Source: Clostridiales bacterium (GTDB lineage Bacteria; Bacillota; Clostridia; Lachnospirales; Lachnospiraceae). From it: a stretch of DNA of 64,000 nt. A program made the position numbers and the translations under genes. The stretch covers positions 25,896 through 89,895 of the forward strand of contig JAJBVD010000008.1 in NCBI GenBank assembly GCA_020859985.1, read 5' to 3'. The number at the start of each line of letters is the position of its first letter. Within the stretch, counting starts at the first letter, position 1. The notes beneath the pieces are model-generated. The model worked only from the letters and a program-made list of their open reading frames with translations. It was not told the origin of the DNA and searched no databases. Below, piece after piece: positions 16,813 through 26,686 of the stretch.

Positions 16813-16866
16813 GTTGATAATAAAGCCAGATGAAAAATCAGTGTATTATATGAGGAGAATATTTAT

Positions 16867-17952
16867 ATGGAAAGATTACCGCAGCAACCATGGAATAGGG
16901 AAGGATGTCTGCTCTCACATCTGAAATCCAGACGGATATATTGGAATGTAGAAGAGCCTCCGCTTAGAGAAGCATATGAACGATTGATACGTACTGTAGA
17001 TACAACCAGAAAAATTTATGCGGTTAATCCCTATGCGGAAGTATATCGTATGCGGAAAAACGTATATGGAATTTTAACGGACAGTCTGGATGGCTATGGA
17101 GATCCGTGGATGTTTCTGATTGAAGGCCCCAAACGGGCGCTCCTGATTGATACAAGCTTTGGTCTGGGTGATTTAAAGGGGCTGATCCGTGAGCTGATAG
17201 GCGATAAACCATATGATGTGGCAAATACCCATTCACATTTCGATCATGCCTATGGAAATTATCAGTTTGACAGGGTATATTGTCATGAAAATGAAGTATA
17301 TGCGCTTCAAAGCGCGATGAACGGACAGGTGTGGGATTATCTGTTTGATGAGAATGGAAACTGCAAATGGACGGAGTTTGACAGAAAGGATCTGATCCCG
17401 TTCCGCGAATATGAAATTGCAGGTGTGCCGGATGGATTTGTCTTTCCCTTAGGAGATGGCTATGAAGTAGAACTGGTGTTTATGCCCGGGCATACCTGCG
17501 GTCATGCGGCGTTTCTGGATAAGCAAAACAGGATTTTATTTGGAGGCGATAATGTCTGCTTTGGGACGGTAGGGATTGGAGTGCCGAAACAGGGAGATCC
17601 GAATCGAAAATATGCTACAGTGGAAGGCTTTTATGAAGGTCTGTGTCGGCTTATTGCCCGAAGGGCAGAGTTTGATGTTGTATTTCCGAGCCATGGAATG
17701 GTAGATGTGGACGCTGGGATTCTGGAAGATTTGGCAGCGACCTGTAAGGCGGTTCTGGATAACCCGGAAGATTATAATGACCGGAGAGTATTCCTGAAAA
17801 ATGGGAAAATACCGGTTACACAGTATTGCAGGCAAATATATGAATCCGGATATCTGACCTGGCAGAAAGGACAGATTTACTACAAAGACACCATGGAAAG
17901 AGACATTGCAGAAACATGCAATGGGAAAAGAGGAAAACAAAATGGCACGTGA
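16867..17952 (+). CDS. MBL-fold metallo-hydrolase
   Basis: 361 residues, ATG at 16867 with GAGGAG upstream. The zinc motif THSHFDHAYGN is near residue 120, with PGHTCGH near 205, FGGDN near 225 (bridging Asp) and PSHG near 280, so all metal ligands of a binuclear MBL hydrolase are present. About 90 N-terminal residues before the core and a 60-residue C-terminal tail are extra. No catalytic partner domain (flavodoxin, rhodanese) is seen. The substrate is unknown. The gene overlaps the MFS transporter start by 11 bases, so the pair may inactivate and export a small compound; that is inference. Confidence 0.9.
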   Translation: MERLPQQPWNREGCLLSHLKSRRIYWNVEEPPLREAYERLIRTVDTTRKIYAVNPYAEVYRMRKNVYGILTDSLDGYGDPWMFLIEGPKRALLIDTSFGLGDLKGLIRELIGDKPYDVANTHSHFDHAYGNYQFDRVYCHENEVYALQSAMNGQVWDYLFDENGNCKWTEFDRKDLIPFREYEIAGVPDGFVFPLGDGYEVELVFMPGHTCGHAAFLDKQNRILFGGDNVCFGTVGIGVPKQGDPNRKYATVEGFYEGLCRLIARRAEFDVVFPSHGMVDVDAGILEDLAATCKAVLDNPEDYNDRRVFLKNGKIPVTQYCRQIYESGYLTWQKGQIYYKDTMERDIAETCNGKRGKQNGT

Positions 17953-19141
17953 GAATCAGATGGCTGCTAAGGTTTGGAATTCCGCTTTTAAACAGATATT
18001 TGCCGCAAATTTGTGCCTGAATTTTGGCCAGCAGATTACCAATACACTGGTTGCAAAATATGCCGATTATCTGGGAGCAGGCGCTGTTATTGTGGGATTG
18101 ATTTCCAGCGCGTTTGCCATTACTGCTCTCGTGTTTAAAATCTTTTCCGGACCGTCAATCGATGCGTTTCAAAAAAAGTATATCGCCATGGGAGCAATGC
18201 TGGTTATGGCGGTTTCCTTTTTTGGGTTTTCCCTGTCACAATCGGTAGAGGTGCTGTTTGGCTTCCGGCTTCTGCAGGGAGCCGGTCAGGCGTTTTCGGC
18301 AACCTGCTGTCTTGCGATCGCTTCGGAGTTCCTTCCGGCCGAGCGGTTTGGGACAGGGATTGGCTATTTCTCGCTGGGCACAGCGGTTTGTCAGGCAATT
18401 GCTCCTACTTCTGCGTTGTATATTGCAGAATTTCTGGGGTATCAGGGAGCCTTTTTGATGGCTGCAGTGATTCTTCTGATTGGAGCCGGCCTGTGCTCCC
18501 GACTTCCGCGGACATGCGCAGACAGAAGAAAGTTCAAAATCAGCTTGTCCAATATTATTGCGATAGAGGCAATTGTGCCGACGGGGCTGTTGTTTTTCCT
18601 GAGCATGTCTTACGTGGTTATCAATTCATTCCTTGTCATTTATGCTGGAGAGCAGGGAGTGAACAGTAATATCGGTCTGTTTTTTACTGTGTATGCGGTG
18701 ACTATGATTTTTACAAGACCTTTTTTAGGAAAAATGACGGATCGATATGGATATGTAGTGACCCTGATTCCCGCTATGGCTTGCTTTGCCCTTTCATTCC
18801 TGCTTATCAGTATGGCAAACGCGCTGCAGCTGTTTTTACTGGCGGCATTTGTTTCAGCCTTTGGATTTGGAGCCTGTCAGCCTGCCCTGCAGACACTATG
18901 TATGAAGTGTGTACCTGAAACGCGCAGAGGAGCAGGGAGTACCATGAGTTATATCGGCAATGATCTTGGAAACCTGATTGGACCGGTGATTGCCGGAGCT
19001 CTTGCGGAAAGCTTTGGATACAGTGTTATGTGGCGCATTATGATTCTTCCAATTGCGGCGGCTATCGTTTTGCTGCTGCTCACCAGAAACAGGATAATCC
19101 GTGCGGATAATGCCTTCCGTGAGAAAGTTTCGACGGATTAA
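17942..19141 (+). CDS. Major facilitator superfamily transporter
   Basis: 399 residues from ATG at 17942, within the end of the MBL gene (translational coupling). The sequence gives about 12 hydrophobic helices in two halves. Visible MFS marks are the motif A-like DAFQKKYIAMG loop between helices 2 and 3, its second-half copy GKMTDRYGYVVT, and FRLLQGAGQAF in helix 4 region. Resembles drug/metabolite efflux members (DHA1-like). Substrate not predictable. The stop codon overlaps, in the TTAA at 19138-19141, with the stop of the convergent AraC-type regulator, so no terminator separates them. Confidence 0.9.
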   Translation: MARENQMAAKVWNSAFKQIFAANLCLNFGQQITNTLVAKYADYLGAGAVIVGLISSAFAITALVFKIFSGPSIDAFQKKYIAMGAMLVMAVSFFGFSLSQSVEVLFGFRLLQGAGQAFSATCCLAIASEFLPAERFGTGIGYFSLGTAVCQAIAPTSALYIAEFLGYQGAFLMAAVILLIGAGLCSRLPRTCADRRKFKISLSNIIAIEAIVPTGLLFFLSMSYVVINSFLVIYAGEQGVNSNIGLFFTVYAVTMIFTRPFLGKMTDRYGYVVTLIPAMACFALSFLLISMANALQLFLLAAFVSAFGFGACQPALQTLCMKCVPETRRGAGSTMSYIGNDLGNLIGPVIAGALAESFGYSVMWRIMILPIAAAIVLLLLTRNRIIRADNAFREKVSTD

Positions 19142-20736
19142 CGATCCCTTTCATAAATTCGGCGGTATTCAGTAGGACTGATGCCTACGTATTTTTTAAA
19201 TACCTTGCTGAAGTATCGACTGTCCGTATAGCTTACTGTGGCAGCGATTTCCATAATACTCAGATGACTTTCCTGCAGCAGTTTTTTTGATACATCGATG
19301 CGATAACTGGTCAGATAGCCGGAAAAACTCTGACCGGTTTCTTTTTTAAACAGAGTTGAAAAATACACCGGGCTGAGACTTGCCTCCTGGGCAATGCGGT
19401 TCAGGCTGATTTGCTGTCCGTAATTTTTGTCAATAAAAGACAGCGCCTGTCGAATCGGTCTGGAGTATCGACTGTTAATATTATCCATCAGAATGTTAAT
19501 GACAGGAATAATTTCCGAGAGAAATAATTCCTGAAATTCCTTCAGGGAAGAAGCATTGTGCTGTATGCTGCGTGTCAGCTTCCGGAGCTCATCCACCTTT
19601 GCCGGAGACAGGGAATGACGGTTTGCATCAAAAAAGGCGTCAAGCGTTTTCCAGATAAAGTCCATGGTCTCATAGCGGCACAGAAAAGAAGTGGGAAGCT
19701 GGAATAACTGATTGATATAATCCTGCAGTGCAGGGGCATTGAAGGATTCCAAAGACTTTACGATCTCTGTTTTCAATTTTGAATATTTTTCGTCAAAGAG
19801 AGAAGCCTCGGTTTTTCCGATCGCGTCCGCATAAAGAATTTGATTCGTGCCATATACAAGCCTTGCCCATTCTGCAAAACGGGCCTGATTGGCGGATTGT
19901 TCAGAAAGACAGGGGGAGTCGACCGCTGTCCCTACGCAGACAGTAACAGCAATAGCATCTGAAATCGCGTTTTGTTTTTTCAGTGAATCAAAAAAGAACT
20001 CCAGAGTTTCCATAATCTGTTCGTTTTTTTGCACCTCATAATTAATAAGAGCCATTACCCCGTCTTTTTTTTCATCAAAAACGATATCGGAACAGCAGGA
20101 TTCAAAAAAGTTGATAAAGGTATTTTCCGTTTGCCGGATGGCAGCAGTAAAGGCAGGCTTTGGCGCGGCTTCCGAACCGGAAATGTCCAGCTTGACAAAG
20201 ATCATACGATACAGACCATTGCAGAAGCTGGTGCCGTATAAGGAATTGATTTCCGAAACAGATACGGGATGCTCTTCCAGATCAGGCAGAACCTTTTTTA
20301 CAAAATAATTGCGGATTACAGTGTTGGTTTCCCATGGGCGTGCAGGAACTGCCTGTGCGAGCAGACGCTGTGCTATCTCTTTGATGGAGACATTTACGTC
20401 GGTGGCTGAAAGAGGTTTCAACAGAAAATAGTCTGCATGAAGCTGGATAGCCAGATAAGCATCCTCAAATTTACGGCGGCTGCTTATCAGAAAAATGAGG
20501 GGGCTTCTGCAATTCTCACGGGCAGAAGCGATCAGTTTTGAAAAATCTGGATAATTATCAATATCTATAAACAGCAGATCCAGGGCAAAACGGGAATCTT
20601 CAGAAAATGGCTTATAATTCGTATTTTCTTCTGTTCTGATATCTGGCAGCTGCATGGCTGAACGCAGTGTCCGACAGGCCCTGGAATCTGTGGATAAGAT
20701 ACAGAAAGAAAATATCTTATACACGGGAACCTCCAA
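19138..20736 (-). CDS. AraC-type regulator with degenerate receiver domain
   Basis: 532 residues. The N-terminal 130 residues fold like a response-regulator receiver: LLFIDIDNY supplies the possible phosphoacceptor Asp and LLKPLSA the conserved Lys-Pro, but the acidic pair near the start is not evident. The middle 280 residues are helical and unassigned. The last 100 residues are two AraC HTH units: ISLNRIAQEASLSPVYFSTLFKKETGQSF and ISPTEYRRIYE after DSRYFSKVFKKYVG. This architecture is common for YesN-like regulators of nearby transporters. Divergent from the oligopeptide ABC operon, with an inverted repeat in the shared upstream region; no histidine kinase partner is nearby. Confidence 0.88.
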   Translation of the reverse strand: MEVPVYKIFSFCILSTDSRACRTLRSAMQLPDIRTEENTNYKPFSEDSRFALDLLFIDIDNYPDFSKLIASARENCRSPLIFLISSRRKFEDAYLAIQLHADYFLLKPLSATDVNVSIKEIAQRLLAQAVPARPWETNTVIRNYFVKKVLPDLEEHPVSVSEINSLYGTSFCNGLYRMIFVKLDISGSEAAPKPAFTAAIRQTENTFINFFESCCSDIVFDEKKDGVMALINYEVQKNEQIMETLEFFFDSLKKQNAISDAIAVTVCVGTAVDSPCLSEQSANQARFAEWARLVYGTNQILYADAIGKTEASLFDEKYSKLKTEIVKSLESFNAPALQDYINQLFQLPTSFLCRYETMDFIWKTLDAFFDANRHSLSPAKVDELRKLTRSIQHNASSLKEFQELFLSEIIPVINILMDNINSRYSRPIRQALSFIDKNYGQQISLNRIAQEASLSPVYFSTLFKKETGQSFSGYLTSYRIDVSKKLLQESHLSIMEIAATVSYTDSRYFSKVFKKYVGISPTEYRRIYERDR

Positions 20737-20782
20737 TGTTTTTCTTTAAATATACACAGAAATCGTTCTGCTTGTCAATGAA

Positions 20783-20815
20783 GGATTATTGACAGTAGAG
20801 TCAGTAAAATAATCC
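20783..20815. promoter_or_regulatory. Inverted repeat between the AraC-type regulator and the ABC operon
   Basis: GGATTATT (20783-20790) and AATAATCC (20808-20815), with inner TTGAC/GTCAGTAA symmetry. Candidate operator for the regulator encoded at 19138-20736. Confidence 0.5.
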
Positions 20816-20989
20816 ACATATTCTTAAAAAAGGAGAATGTACAATCAGGAATCCGAATGCTAAAATTGTAAAAAATAAGAACCCGTAAACCTTTCATTTT
20901 CGTCATATTGACTAATTTTATACAATGCTTATGGTTTTGATGATGTGAAAAAGTTTAATTACATGCCACAGCGCAGAAAGGAAGAAAAA

Positions 20990-22576
20990 ATGAAACGATT
21001 AAAGAAAACAGTAGCTATGCTGACTGCAGTAGCAACGATGAGTACCATGCTGTTTGGATCCGGAGCGGTAGTGAACGCGAGCGAGGAGGAAACCATTCTG
21101 AGGATCGGTGTAGACGGAGATATCACAGATATCTCGCCGTATGGAACAATGTCAGCAGGAAGAGGATATGTGTTCCGCTATATCTATGAATACATGGCGC
21201 AGAGGGTAGAATATGGCGCAAGCCTCGATGAAATGGAACTGATCTGCGCGAAGAGCATCACAGAGGTGGATGATCTTACTTATGATATTGAAATGTATGA
21301 CTATATAGAGGACGCTGCGGGAAATCACATTACCGCGGAGGACTATGTGTGGTCGGCTAATATGATGAAGGAAGCAGGAAATTACGAAAAGGTCAATTCC
21401 TATCTGGAATCTGTGGAAGCGATTGGAGAATATGAGGTAGAGATGGTGCTGACCGAGGCTTCTCTCGGAGCAGTTGAATATCTGCTCAGTTATATTCCGG
21501 TTATTTCACAGACCGCGTATGAAAACAGTGATGACAGTATGATGATGAATCCAATCTCTACGGCAACGTATCAGGTAGAATCCTATACGTCAGGCTCCAG
21601 CCTGGTGCTTGTGAAAAATGAAAATTACTGGCAGACCGATGAGAGTCTTCGCTATTCATGGGCGGAACAGAACGTAGATCGGGTAGAATTTTCAATCATT
21701 ACGGAAGCAGCGCAGATGACGATTGCTCTTGAAACAGGTACGATTGATGTGGCGGAACGTATATCGTCCAGTGAACTTCCTTACTTTTACAATGACGGAG
21801 AGGTGACAGAAGGATATCTGGTATCAGAGTCAGCTGCTTCTACAGTGAATTCTATTATTTTCAATTGCTCTGAGGACAACCCGCTTTCGGATGAAAGAGT
21901 AAGACAGGCAATCTGCTATGCGATCAACAGTGACGATGTGATGACAGCTGCGGTAAATGGACTTGGATTTTCCCTGAACGCTTTTGCAAGCCCGTTGGCA
22001 AGTGATTATGTATCCTCCTGGGATGAGAATGACTACTACAGCTATAATGTAGAAACGGCGCAGGAGCTTCTGGAGGAGGCTGGTTATTCATCGGGTGATC
22101 TGACACTGACCTTGATGCTTGAAAATGATGATACGATCTTAAAGGCCTGCCAGGTTATTCAGGCAGAGCTGGCAAGCGTGGGCATTAATCTGGAGCTTTT
22201 ATCAGTAGAGAGCGCGCTGTTTTCCAGCTATGAAAGCGATCCGGACCAGTGGGATATTATATATGTAAAAGCTGGCTGCGATGATTACTGCTCATTCACC
22301 TGGACACTGACTTTCAATGCAAACAGCTTTACCTGGGATGGCTGCCTTGGATTTATTGTTGATGATGAACTGCAGAGCCGCTATGATGCAGCAGCGAACA
22401 TTGACACGCACAGTGAAGAAACGGTTGACGCATTCCAGACCTATCTGACGGACAATGCGTATGGCTATGCACTGTTTGGGCAGTACAGATACATCGTAGC
22501 AAATGCTGACACGGTATCGTCTCTGGTCGTAAGGGACGGCGGCGAACTGGTACCGGGCTGCTGTGTAATGCAGTAA
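20990..22576 (+). CDS. ABC importer substrate-binding protein, family 5 (oligopeptide/nickel type)
   Basis: 528 residues. ATG at 20990 chosen, behind AAAGGAAG and giving a normal signal peptide: basic MKRLKKT, hydrophobic stretch to residue 30, then a likely cleavage after VVNA before SEEE. There is no lipobox Cys, unusual for a Gram-positive binding protein, so anchoring is unclear. Mature protein has the family 5 marks LRIGVDGDITDISPYG, YTSGSSLVLVKNENYW and DERVRQAICYAIN. It should bind peptides or a similar small ligand and deliver it to the permeases encoded directly downstream. Full length for the family. Confidence 0.92.
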   Translation: MKRLKKTVAMLTAVATMSTMLFGSGAVVNASEEETILRIGVDGDITDISPYGTMSAGRGYVFRYIYEYMAQRVEYGASLDEMELICAKSITEVDDLTYDIEMYDYIEDAAGNHITAEDYVWSANMMKEAGNYEKVNSYLESVEAIGEYEVEMVLTEASLGAVEYLLSYIPVISQTAYENSDDSMMMNPISTATYQVESYTSGSSLVLVKNENYWQTDESLRYSWAEQNVDRVEFSIITEAAQMTIALETGTIDVAERISSSELPYFYNDGEVTEGYLVSESAASTVNSIIFNCSEDNPLSDERVRQAICYAINSDDVMTAAVNGLGFSLNAFASPLASDYVSSWDENDYYSYNVETAQELLEEAGYSSGDLTLTLMLENDDTILKACQVIQAELASVGINLELLSVESALFSSYESDPDQWDIIYVKAGCDDYCSFTWTLTFNANSFTWDGCLGFIVDDELQSRYDAAANIDTHSEETVDAFQTYLTDNAYGYALFGQYRYIVANADTVSSLVVRDGGELVPGCCVMQ

Positions 22577-22688
22577 ACCGAAGTATTTGTTCACGATAGA
22601 ATGAGATCGAAATGGCGGGTGTGTTTTTTGGCAGGTTGAATGCAGGATAACACATCCGCCGGGAATCCTTCGGGAGATGGAGACAGGC

Positions 22689-23633
22689 ATGATAAAATAT
22701 GTTGTAAAAAGAATACTGCTTTTGATACCGGTAGTATTATGTGTAATGATATTGATTTTTACGATTATGTATTTTGTGCCCGGGGACATGGCATCAATTG
22801 TTCTGGGCAATGATGCCACTGAGGTGGCAAAGGAAGCATACCGGGAAAAAATGGGGCTGAATGATCCGTATTTTGTGCGCTTGTTTAACTATGTAAAGGA
22901 TATTGTTCTGCATTTTGACTTCGGAACTTCTTATGTTCACGGAACTTCAGTGACGGCTGATTTGATGGAGCGCTTTCCGCGAACCCTGATTATCGCTGCG
23001 GGTACAGTGCTGATTGGCTTCGCAATCGGGATTCCGCTTGGCATTCTGGCTGCGGTAAAGCAGAATACGATCGTAGATCAGATTGCACTGCTGATTTCTC
23101 TGATCGGCGTGTCGATGCCTGGTTTCTGGCTTGCGTTGATGCTGGTTATTGTGTTTTCGTTGAATCTGGGCTGGCTGCCACCGTCCGGTATCGGAGGATT
23201 TGAGTACTATATTCTGCCCTGCGTGGCGAATGCAGTTGCGGGTATTGCAGGAAATGTGAGGCTGACCCGTTCCTGTATGCTGGAGAATATACGCTCCGAT
23301 TATGTGGTTACAGCACGTTCTAAGGGGCTGTCTGAATTCAGAGTACTTGTAAGACACGCGCTTCCGAATGCGGCGATTCCAATCATCACCTCCATGGGTA
23401 ACTGTTTTGGCGTTATGTTGGGCGGCACGCTGATTATCGAGAATGTATTTTCCATTCCGGGAATCGGCGCCTATATGGTAAAAGCCATCAATAACCGGGA
23501 TTATCCGGCAGTACAGGGTTCAGTGATCTTTCTGGCAGTAGCCTTTGGAATCGTTATGCTGATTGTGGATCTGCTTTATGCGTTTGTCGATCCGAGAATC
23601 AAAGCTCAGTACGAAGGAAAGAATGTGGGGTAG
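22689..23633 (+). CDS. ABC importer permease, DppB/OppB-like
   Basis: 314 residues. ATG at 22689 is preferred over 22677 because GGAG sits 6 bases before it. An N-terminal membrane helix (LLLIPVVLCVMILIFTIMYFV split here as VVLCVMILIFTIMY) is followed by a periplasmic loop with the typical LGLNDPYFVRLF-like MGLNDPYFVRLFNY, then five more helices and the EAA loop VTARSKGLSEFRVLVRHALPNA. First permease of the oligopeptide-type transporter, forming a heterodimer with the next gene product; it lies 112 bases after the binding-protein gene. Confidence 0.93.
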   Translation: MIKYVVKRILLLIPVVLCVMILIFTIMYFVPGDMASIVLGNDATEVAKEAYREKMGLNDPYFVRLFNYVKDIVLHFDFGTSYVHGTSVTADLMERFPRTLIIAAGTVLIGFAIGIPLGILAAVKQNTIVDQIALLISLIGVSMPGFWLALMLVIVFSLNLGWLPPSGIGGFEYYILPCVANAVAGIAGNVRLTRSCMLENIRSDYVVTARSKGLSEFRVLVRHALPNAAIPIITSMGNCFGVMLGGTLIIENVFSIPGIGAYMVKAINNRDYPAVQGSVIFLAVAFGIVMLIVDLLYAFVDPRIKAQYEGKNVG

Positions 23634-23637
23634 GCGC

Positions 23638-24501
23638 ATGGAGAAAAAGAAAATCCGGGGAAACAGCAATGGCGCCCTGGTTATGAAACGGCTTTTCAAA
23701 AAGAAGAGCGCTGTAGCAGGCATGGTGATTGTGGCACTTTTGATATTGAGCGCGATAGCGGCGCCCCTGCTGACACCATATTCCAGCACGGAAATTGATC
23801 TGCTGAATGCCTATGCGACGCCATCTCTTGCACATTGGTGTGGCTGCGACGATTTGGGCAGAGACATTCTGACAAGACTTTTGTATGGCGGGAGATATTC
23901 CATTGCCATTGGAGTCCTTTCCGCTGCGCTGTCGACGGTTCTGGGTCTTACAATCGGCGCAATAGCGGGATTCTTCGGAGGACGGACAGACATGATTATT
24001 ATGCGTATCATGGACGTCTTTCAGGCAATACCCAGCATGCTTCTGTCGATTCTGATTGCCGCGGTATTGGGCAGCGGTTTTGGAATGACGGTGCTGGCTC
24101 TTGGAATCAGCGGTATGTCTGGAATTGTCCGTATGTCCAGAGCTTCTATTTTAAGTGTAAGAGAAATGGAATATATAGAGGCGGCTACGGCTATTAACTG
24201 TGGCACGAGACGTACTATTATAAGACATGTAATGCCAAATGCGATCGCGCCGGTACTGGTAAATATTTCAAACCTTGTATCAAATGGGGTACTGCAGGCA
24301 GCAGGGCTGAGTTATATTGGACTGGGTGTACAGCCGCCGACCCCGGAGTGGGGCGCTATGCTGACGGCAGGAAGAAATTACATTCGCTCTTACCCGCATA
24401 TGGTGTTGTTCCCGGGAATTGCGATCTGTATTTTTATACTGGCATTCAATTTATTCAGTGATGCGCTGCGGGATGCGCTGGATCCGAAGCTGAAGAAGTA
24501 A
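23638..24501 (+). CDS. ABC importer permease, DppC/OppC-like
   Basis: 287 residues from ATG at 23638, four bases after the stop of the first permease; a longer frame back to 23563 would overlap that gene. One N-terminal helix (AVAGMVIVALLILSAIAAPLL in part), then the family marker HWCGCDDLGRDILTRLLYGGRYS, five further helices and the EAA loop EYIEAATAINCGTRRTIIRH. Together with the DppB-like protein it makes the membrane channel. Followed closely by the two ATPase genes. Confidence 0.93.
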   Translation: MEKKKIRGNSNGALVMKRLFKKKSAVAGMVIVALLILSAIAAPLLTPYSSTEIDLLNAYATPSLAHWCGCDDLGRDILTRLLYGGRYSIAIGVLSAALSTVLGLTIGAIAGFFGGRTDMIIMRIMDVFQAIPSMLLSILIAAVLGSGFGMTVLALGISGMSGIVRMSRASILSVREMEYIEAATAINCGTRRTIIRHVMPNAIAPVLVNISNLVSNGVLQAAGLSYIGLGVQPPTPEWGAMLTAGRNYIRSYPHMVLFPGIAICIFILAFNLFSDALRDALDPKLKK

Positions 24502-24512
24502 ACAGGAGGGAT

Positions 24513-25514
24513 ATGATGGAAAGAAACAATAATTTTTTATCTGTGGAAGATCTCTCCGTGGAATATACATCGGAAGGGAAAATTGTACACGCGGTGAATC
24601 ATGTCAGCTTCAGTCTTCAAAAAGGACATACCCTTGGACTTGTGGGAGAGACTGGGGCGGGAAAGACCTCGATAGCAAAAGCAATTATGCGGATTTTGCC
24701 GGATTTTTCAGCAAAAGTTACGTCTGGGAAGGTGATTCTGGATGGAACGGATATTCTTCAGATCAGTGAAAAGGAAATGCGAAAACTGCGCGGTAAAAAT
24801 ATCTCCATGATTTTTCAGGACCCAATGACGGCATTGAATCCGGTGATGCGGGTGGTTGACCAGATTGCGGAGGTTATTCGTGAACACCATAAAACCAGTG
24901 CGGCAGAAGCGACTGCGGAAGCGATTCGAATGCTGAAAAAAGTGGGAATCGCAGAAGACAGGGCGAGAGAATATCCGCATCAGTTTTCCGGCGGAATGAA
25001 ACAGCGTGTAGTGATTGCTATGGCTCTGGCCTGTGATCCGGATCTGCTGCTGGCGGACGAGCCGACTACAGCACTGGATGTAACGATTCAGGCACAGGTA
25101 TTGGATATGATTAATGACCTGAAACAGGAATACGACACGGCGATGATTATGATTACGCATGATCTGGGAGTTGTTGCGGAGGTATGTGATGATGTGGCAG
25201 TGATTTATGCCGGCGAAGTGATTGAAATGGGAAGCAAAGAAGACATTTTTGATGAAGTGGCGCATCCATATACCATTGGTCTGTTTGGTTCTCTGCCGGA
25301 TCTGAATGTGGATGTGGACCGCCTATCGCCAATAGAAGGACTTCCGCCGGATCCTACGGATTTGCCTCATGGCTGTAAGTTTTGCCCGCGGTGTTCTTAT
25401 GCGGAAGAAGCGTGCCGGGAGAACGAAGTAGCCTTAACAGAAATTACGCCGGGACACTGGTGCCGTTGCAGAAAGCCAGGGAAAAAGGAGGCGCCCCATG
25501 GGAACAATCATTGA
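24513..25514 (+). CDS. ABC importer ATPase, DppD/OppD-like
   Basis: 333 residues; AGGAGG precedes the ATG pair at 24513/24516. Walker [11 protein letters not shown]-loop [13 protein letters not shown], signature FSGGMKQRV, Walker [13 protein letters not shown] and the H-loop ITHDLG are all present. The C-terminal region has the four Cys ([14 protein letters not shown] and later C) expected of the oligopeptide/dipeptide ATPase extension, which in related enzymes binds an iron-sulfur cluster. It overlaps the next ATPase gene by 17 bases. Confidence 0.94.
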   Translation: MMERNNNFLSVEDLSVEYTSEGKIVHAVNHVSFSLQKGHTLGLVGETGAGKTSIAKAIMRILPDFSAKVTSGKVILDGTDILQISEKEMRKLRGKNISMIFQDPMTALNPVMRVVDQIAEVIREHHKTSAAEATAEAIRMLKKVGIAEDRAREYPHQFSGGMKQRVVIAMALACDPDLLLADEPTTALDVTIQAQVLDMINDLKQEYDTAMIMITHDLGVVAEVCDDVAVIYAGEVIEMGSKEDIFDEVAHPYTIGLFGSLPDLNVDVDRLSPIEGLPPDPTDLPHGCKFCPRCSYAEEACRENEVALTEITPGHWCRCRKPGKKEAPHGNNH

Positions 25515-26454
25515 ACTCAGTCATTTAAAGAAATATTTCAATTCACCCAAAGGGAAAGTGCATGCGGTGGACGACGTGACGCTCAAAATTGAAGAGGGCA
25601 GTACACTTGGCGTTGTAGGTGAGTCCGGATGTGGAAAATCCACACTTGGACGGACTATGATTCATCTGCAGGACAGTACGGACGGGAAAATCTTTTTTGA
25701 GGGGGAAGATGTCACCAGGGTAAATAAAAAGAAGCTCAGGGAGCTGCGTGAAAAAATGCAGATTATTTTCCAAGATCCCTATTCTTCGCTGAATCCTCGC
25801 ATGATGGTGCGGGATGTGATCCGCGAACCGATTGTCCTTGCCGGTAAACTGAAGGATGATGAGATTGAAAGAGAAACCAATCGAATTATGGATCTGGTGG
25901 GAATCGAGCAGAGGCTTCGCTATGCATACCCGCATGAGCTGGACGGCGGAAGGCGTCAGAGAGTAGGAATCGGGCGTGCCCTGGCATTGAATCCTAAATT
26001 TATTGTATGTGATGAGCCGGTTTCTGCACTGGATGTTTCTATTCAGGCGCAGATTCTGAACTTATTAATGGATTTGCAGGAAGAGTGCAAAATAACGTAT
26101 TTGTTTGTTACACATGACCTGTCGGTAGTGAGACATATTGCTACGGATATTTGTGTGATGTATCTTGGACAGCTTGTAGAAAAAAGTCCGTCAAAGGAGT
26201 TGTTTCGAAATTCTCTGCATCCTTATACGAAGGCGTTGCTGTCTGCCATCCCTACAATCGATATTCATAAGCCGAAGCAACGGATTGCACTAAAAGGGGA
26301 AATCACGTCTCCCATCAATCCCAAGCCTGGCTGCAGGTTTGCTTCCCGCTGCCCGTATGCCTGTGACCGCTGCGCAGAACCGCAGAAGATGGAAGAGGTT
26401 CTTCCGAATCATTTTGTATCCTGCTGCAGGGTCAGAGAATTAAATGAATTATAA
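25498..26454 (+). CDS. ABC importer ATPase, DppF/OppF-like, with variant signature
   Basis: 318 residues, ATG at 25498 after AAAGGAGG and inside the end of the DppD-like gene. Walker A GESGCGKST, Q-loop IFQDPYSSLNPRM, Walker B FIVCDEPVSALD and switch THDLSVV are normal. The ABC signature reads LDGGRRQR instead of LSGGQ; Ser to Asp in this loop would weaken one of the two ATP sites of the heterodimer. The C-terminal CRFASRCPYACDRC matches the oligopeptide_dipeptide extension. Last gene of the five-gene operon. Confidence 0.94.
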   Translation: MGTIIELSHLKKYFNSPKGKVHAVDDVTLKIEEGSTLGVVGESGCGKSTLGRTMIHLQDSTDGKIFFEGEDVTRVNKKKLRELREKMQIIFQDPYSSLNPRMMVRDVIREPIVLAGKLKDDEIERETNRIMDLVGIEQRLRYAYPHELDGGRRQRVGIGRALALNPKFIVCDEPVSALDVSIQAQILNLLMDLQEECKITYLFVTHDLSVVRHIATDICVMYLGQLVEKSPSKELFRNSLHPYTKALLSAIPTIDIHKPKQRIALKGEITSPINPKPGCRFASRCPYACDRCAEPQKMEEVLPNHFVSCCRVRELNEL

Positions 26455-26633
26455 AACGGGAAGGACTGCTTTACTCCAGCTTCAGGTTCTGCCGACCGTG
26501 CGTGGATTTCCAGATTATTCTTGATGGTATATTCAAATGATCTCATAATGATACCTGTTTTTTTGCTTTATATCTTTCCTGTTTCCCGATTTTTATGATA
26601 CAGAAATCCATGACAGGGTAATTATCGAGCAGC

Positions 26634-26677
26634 AGCAGGAAACGCTTCCGTATTTCTTGCCGGCAGCGTTTCCTGCT
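26634..26677. terminator. Perfect 13-base hairpin between convergent ABC operons
   Basis: AGCAGGAAACGCT (26634-26646) and AGCGTTTCCTGCT (26665-26677). It is followed by only a short GTTTT on the plus strand and no T-run on the minus strand. It lies 10 bases past the stop of the leftward permease gene and 180 past dppF, so it probably ends both transcripts. Confidence 0.6.
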
Positions 26678-26686
26678 GGTGTTTTG

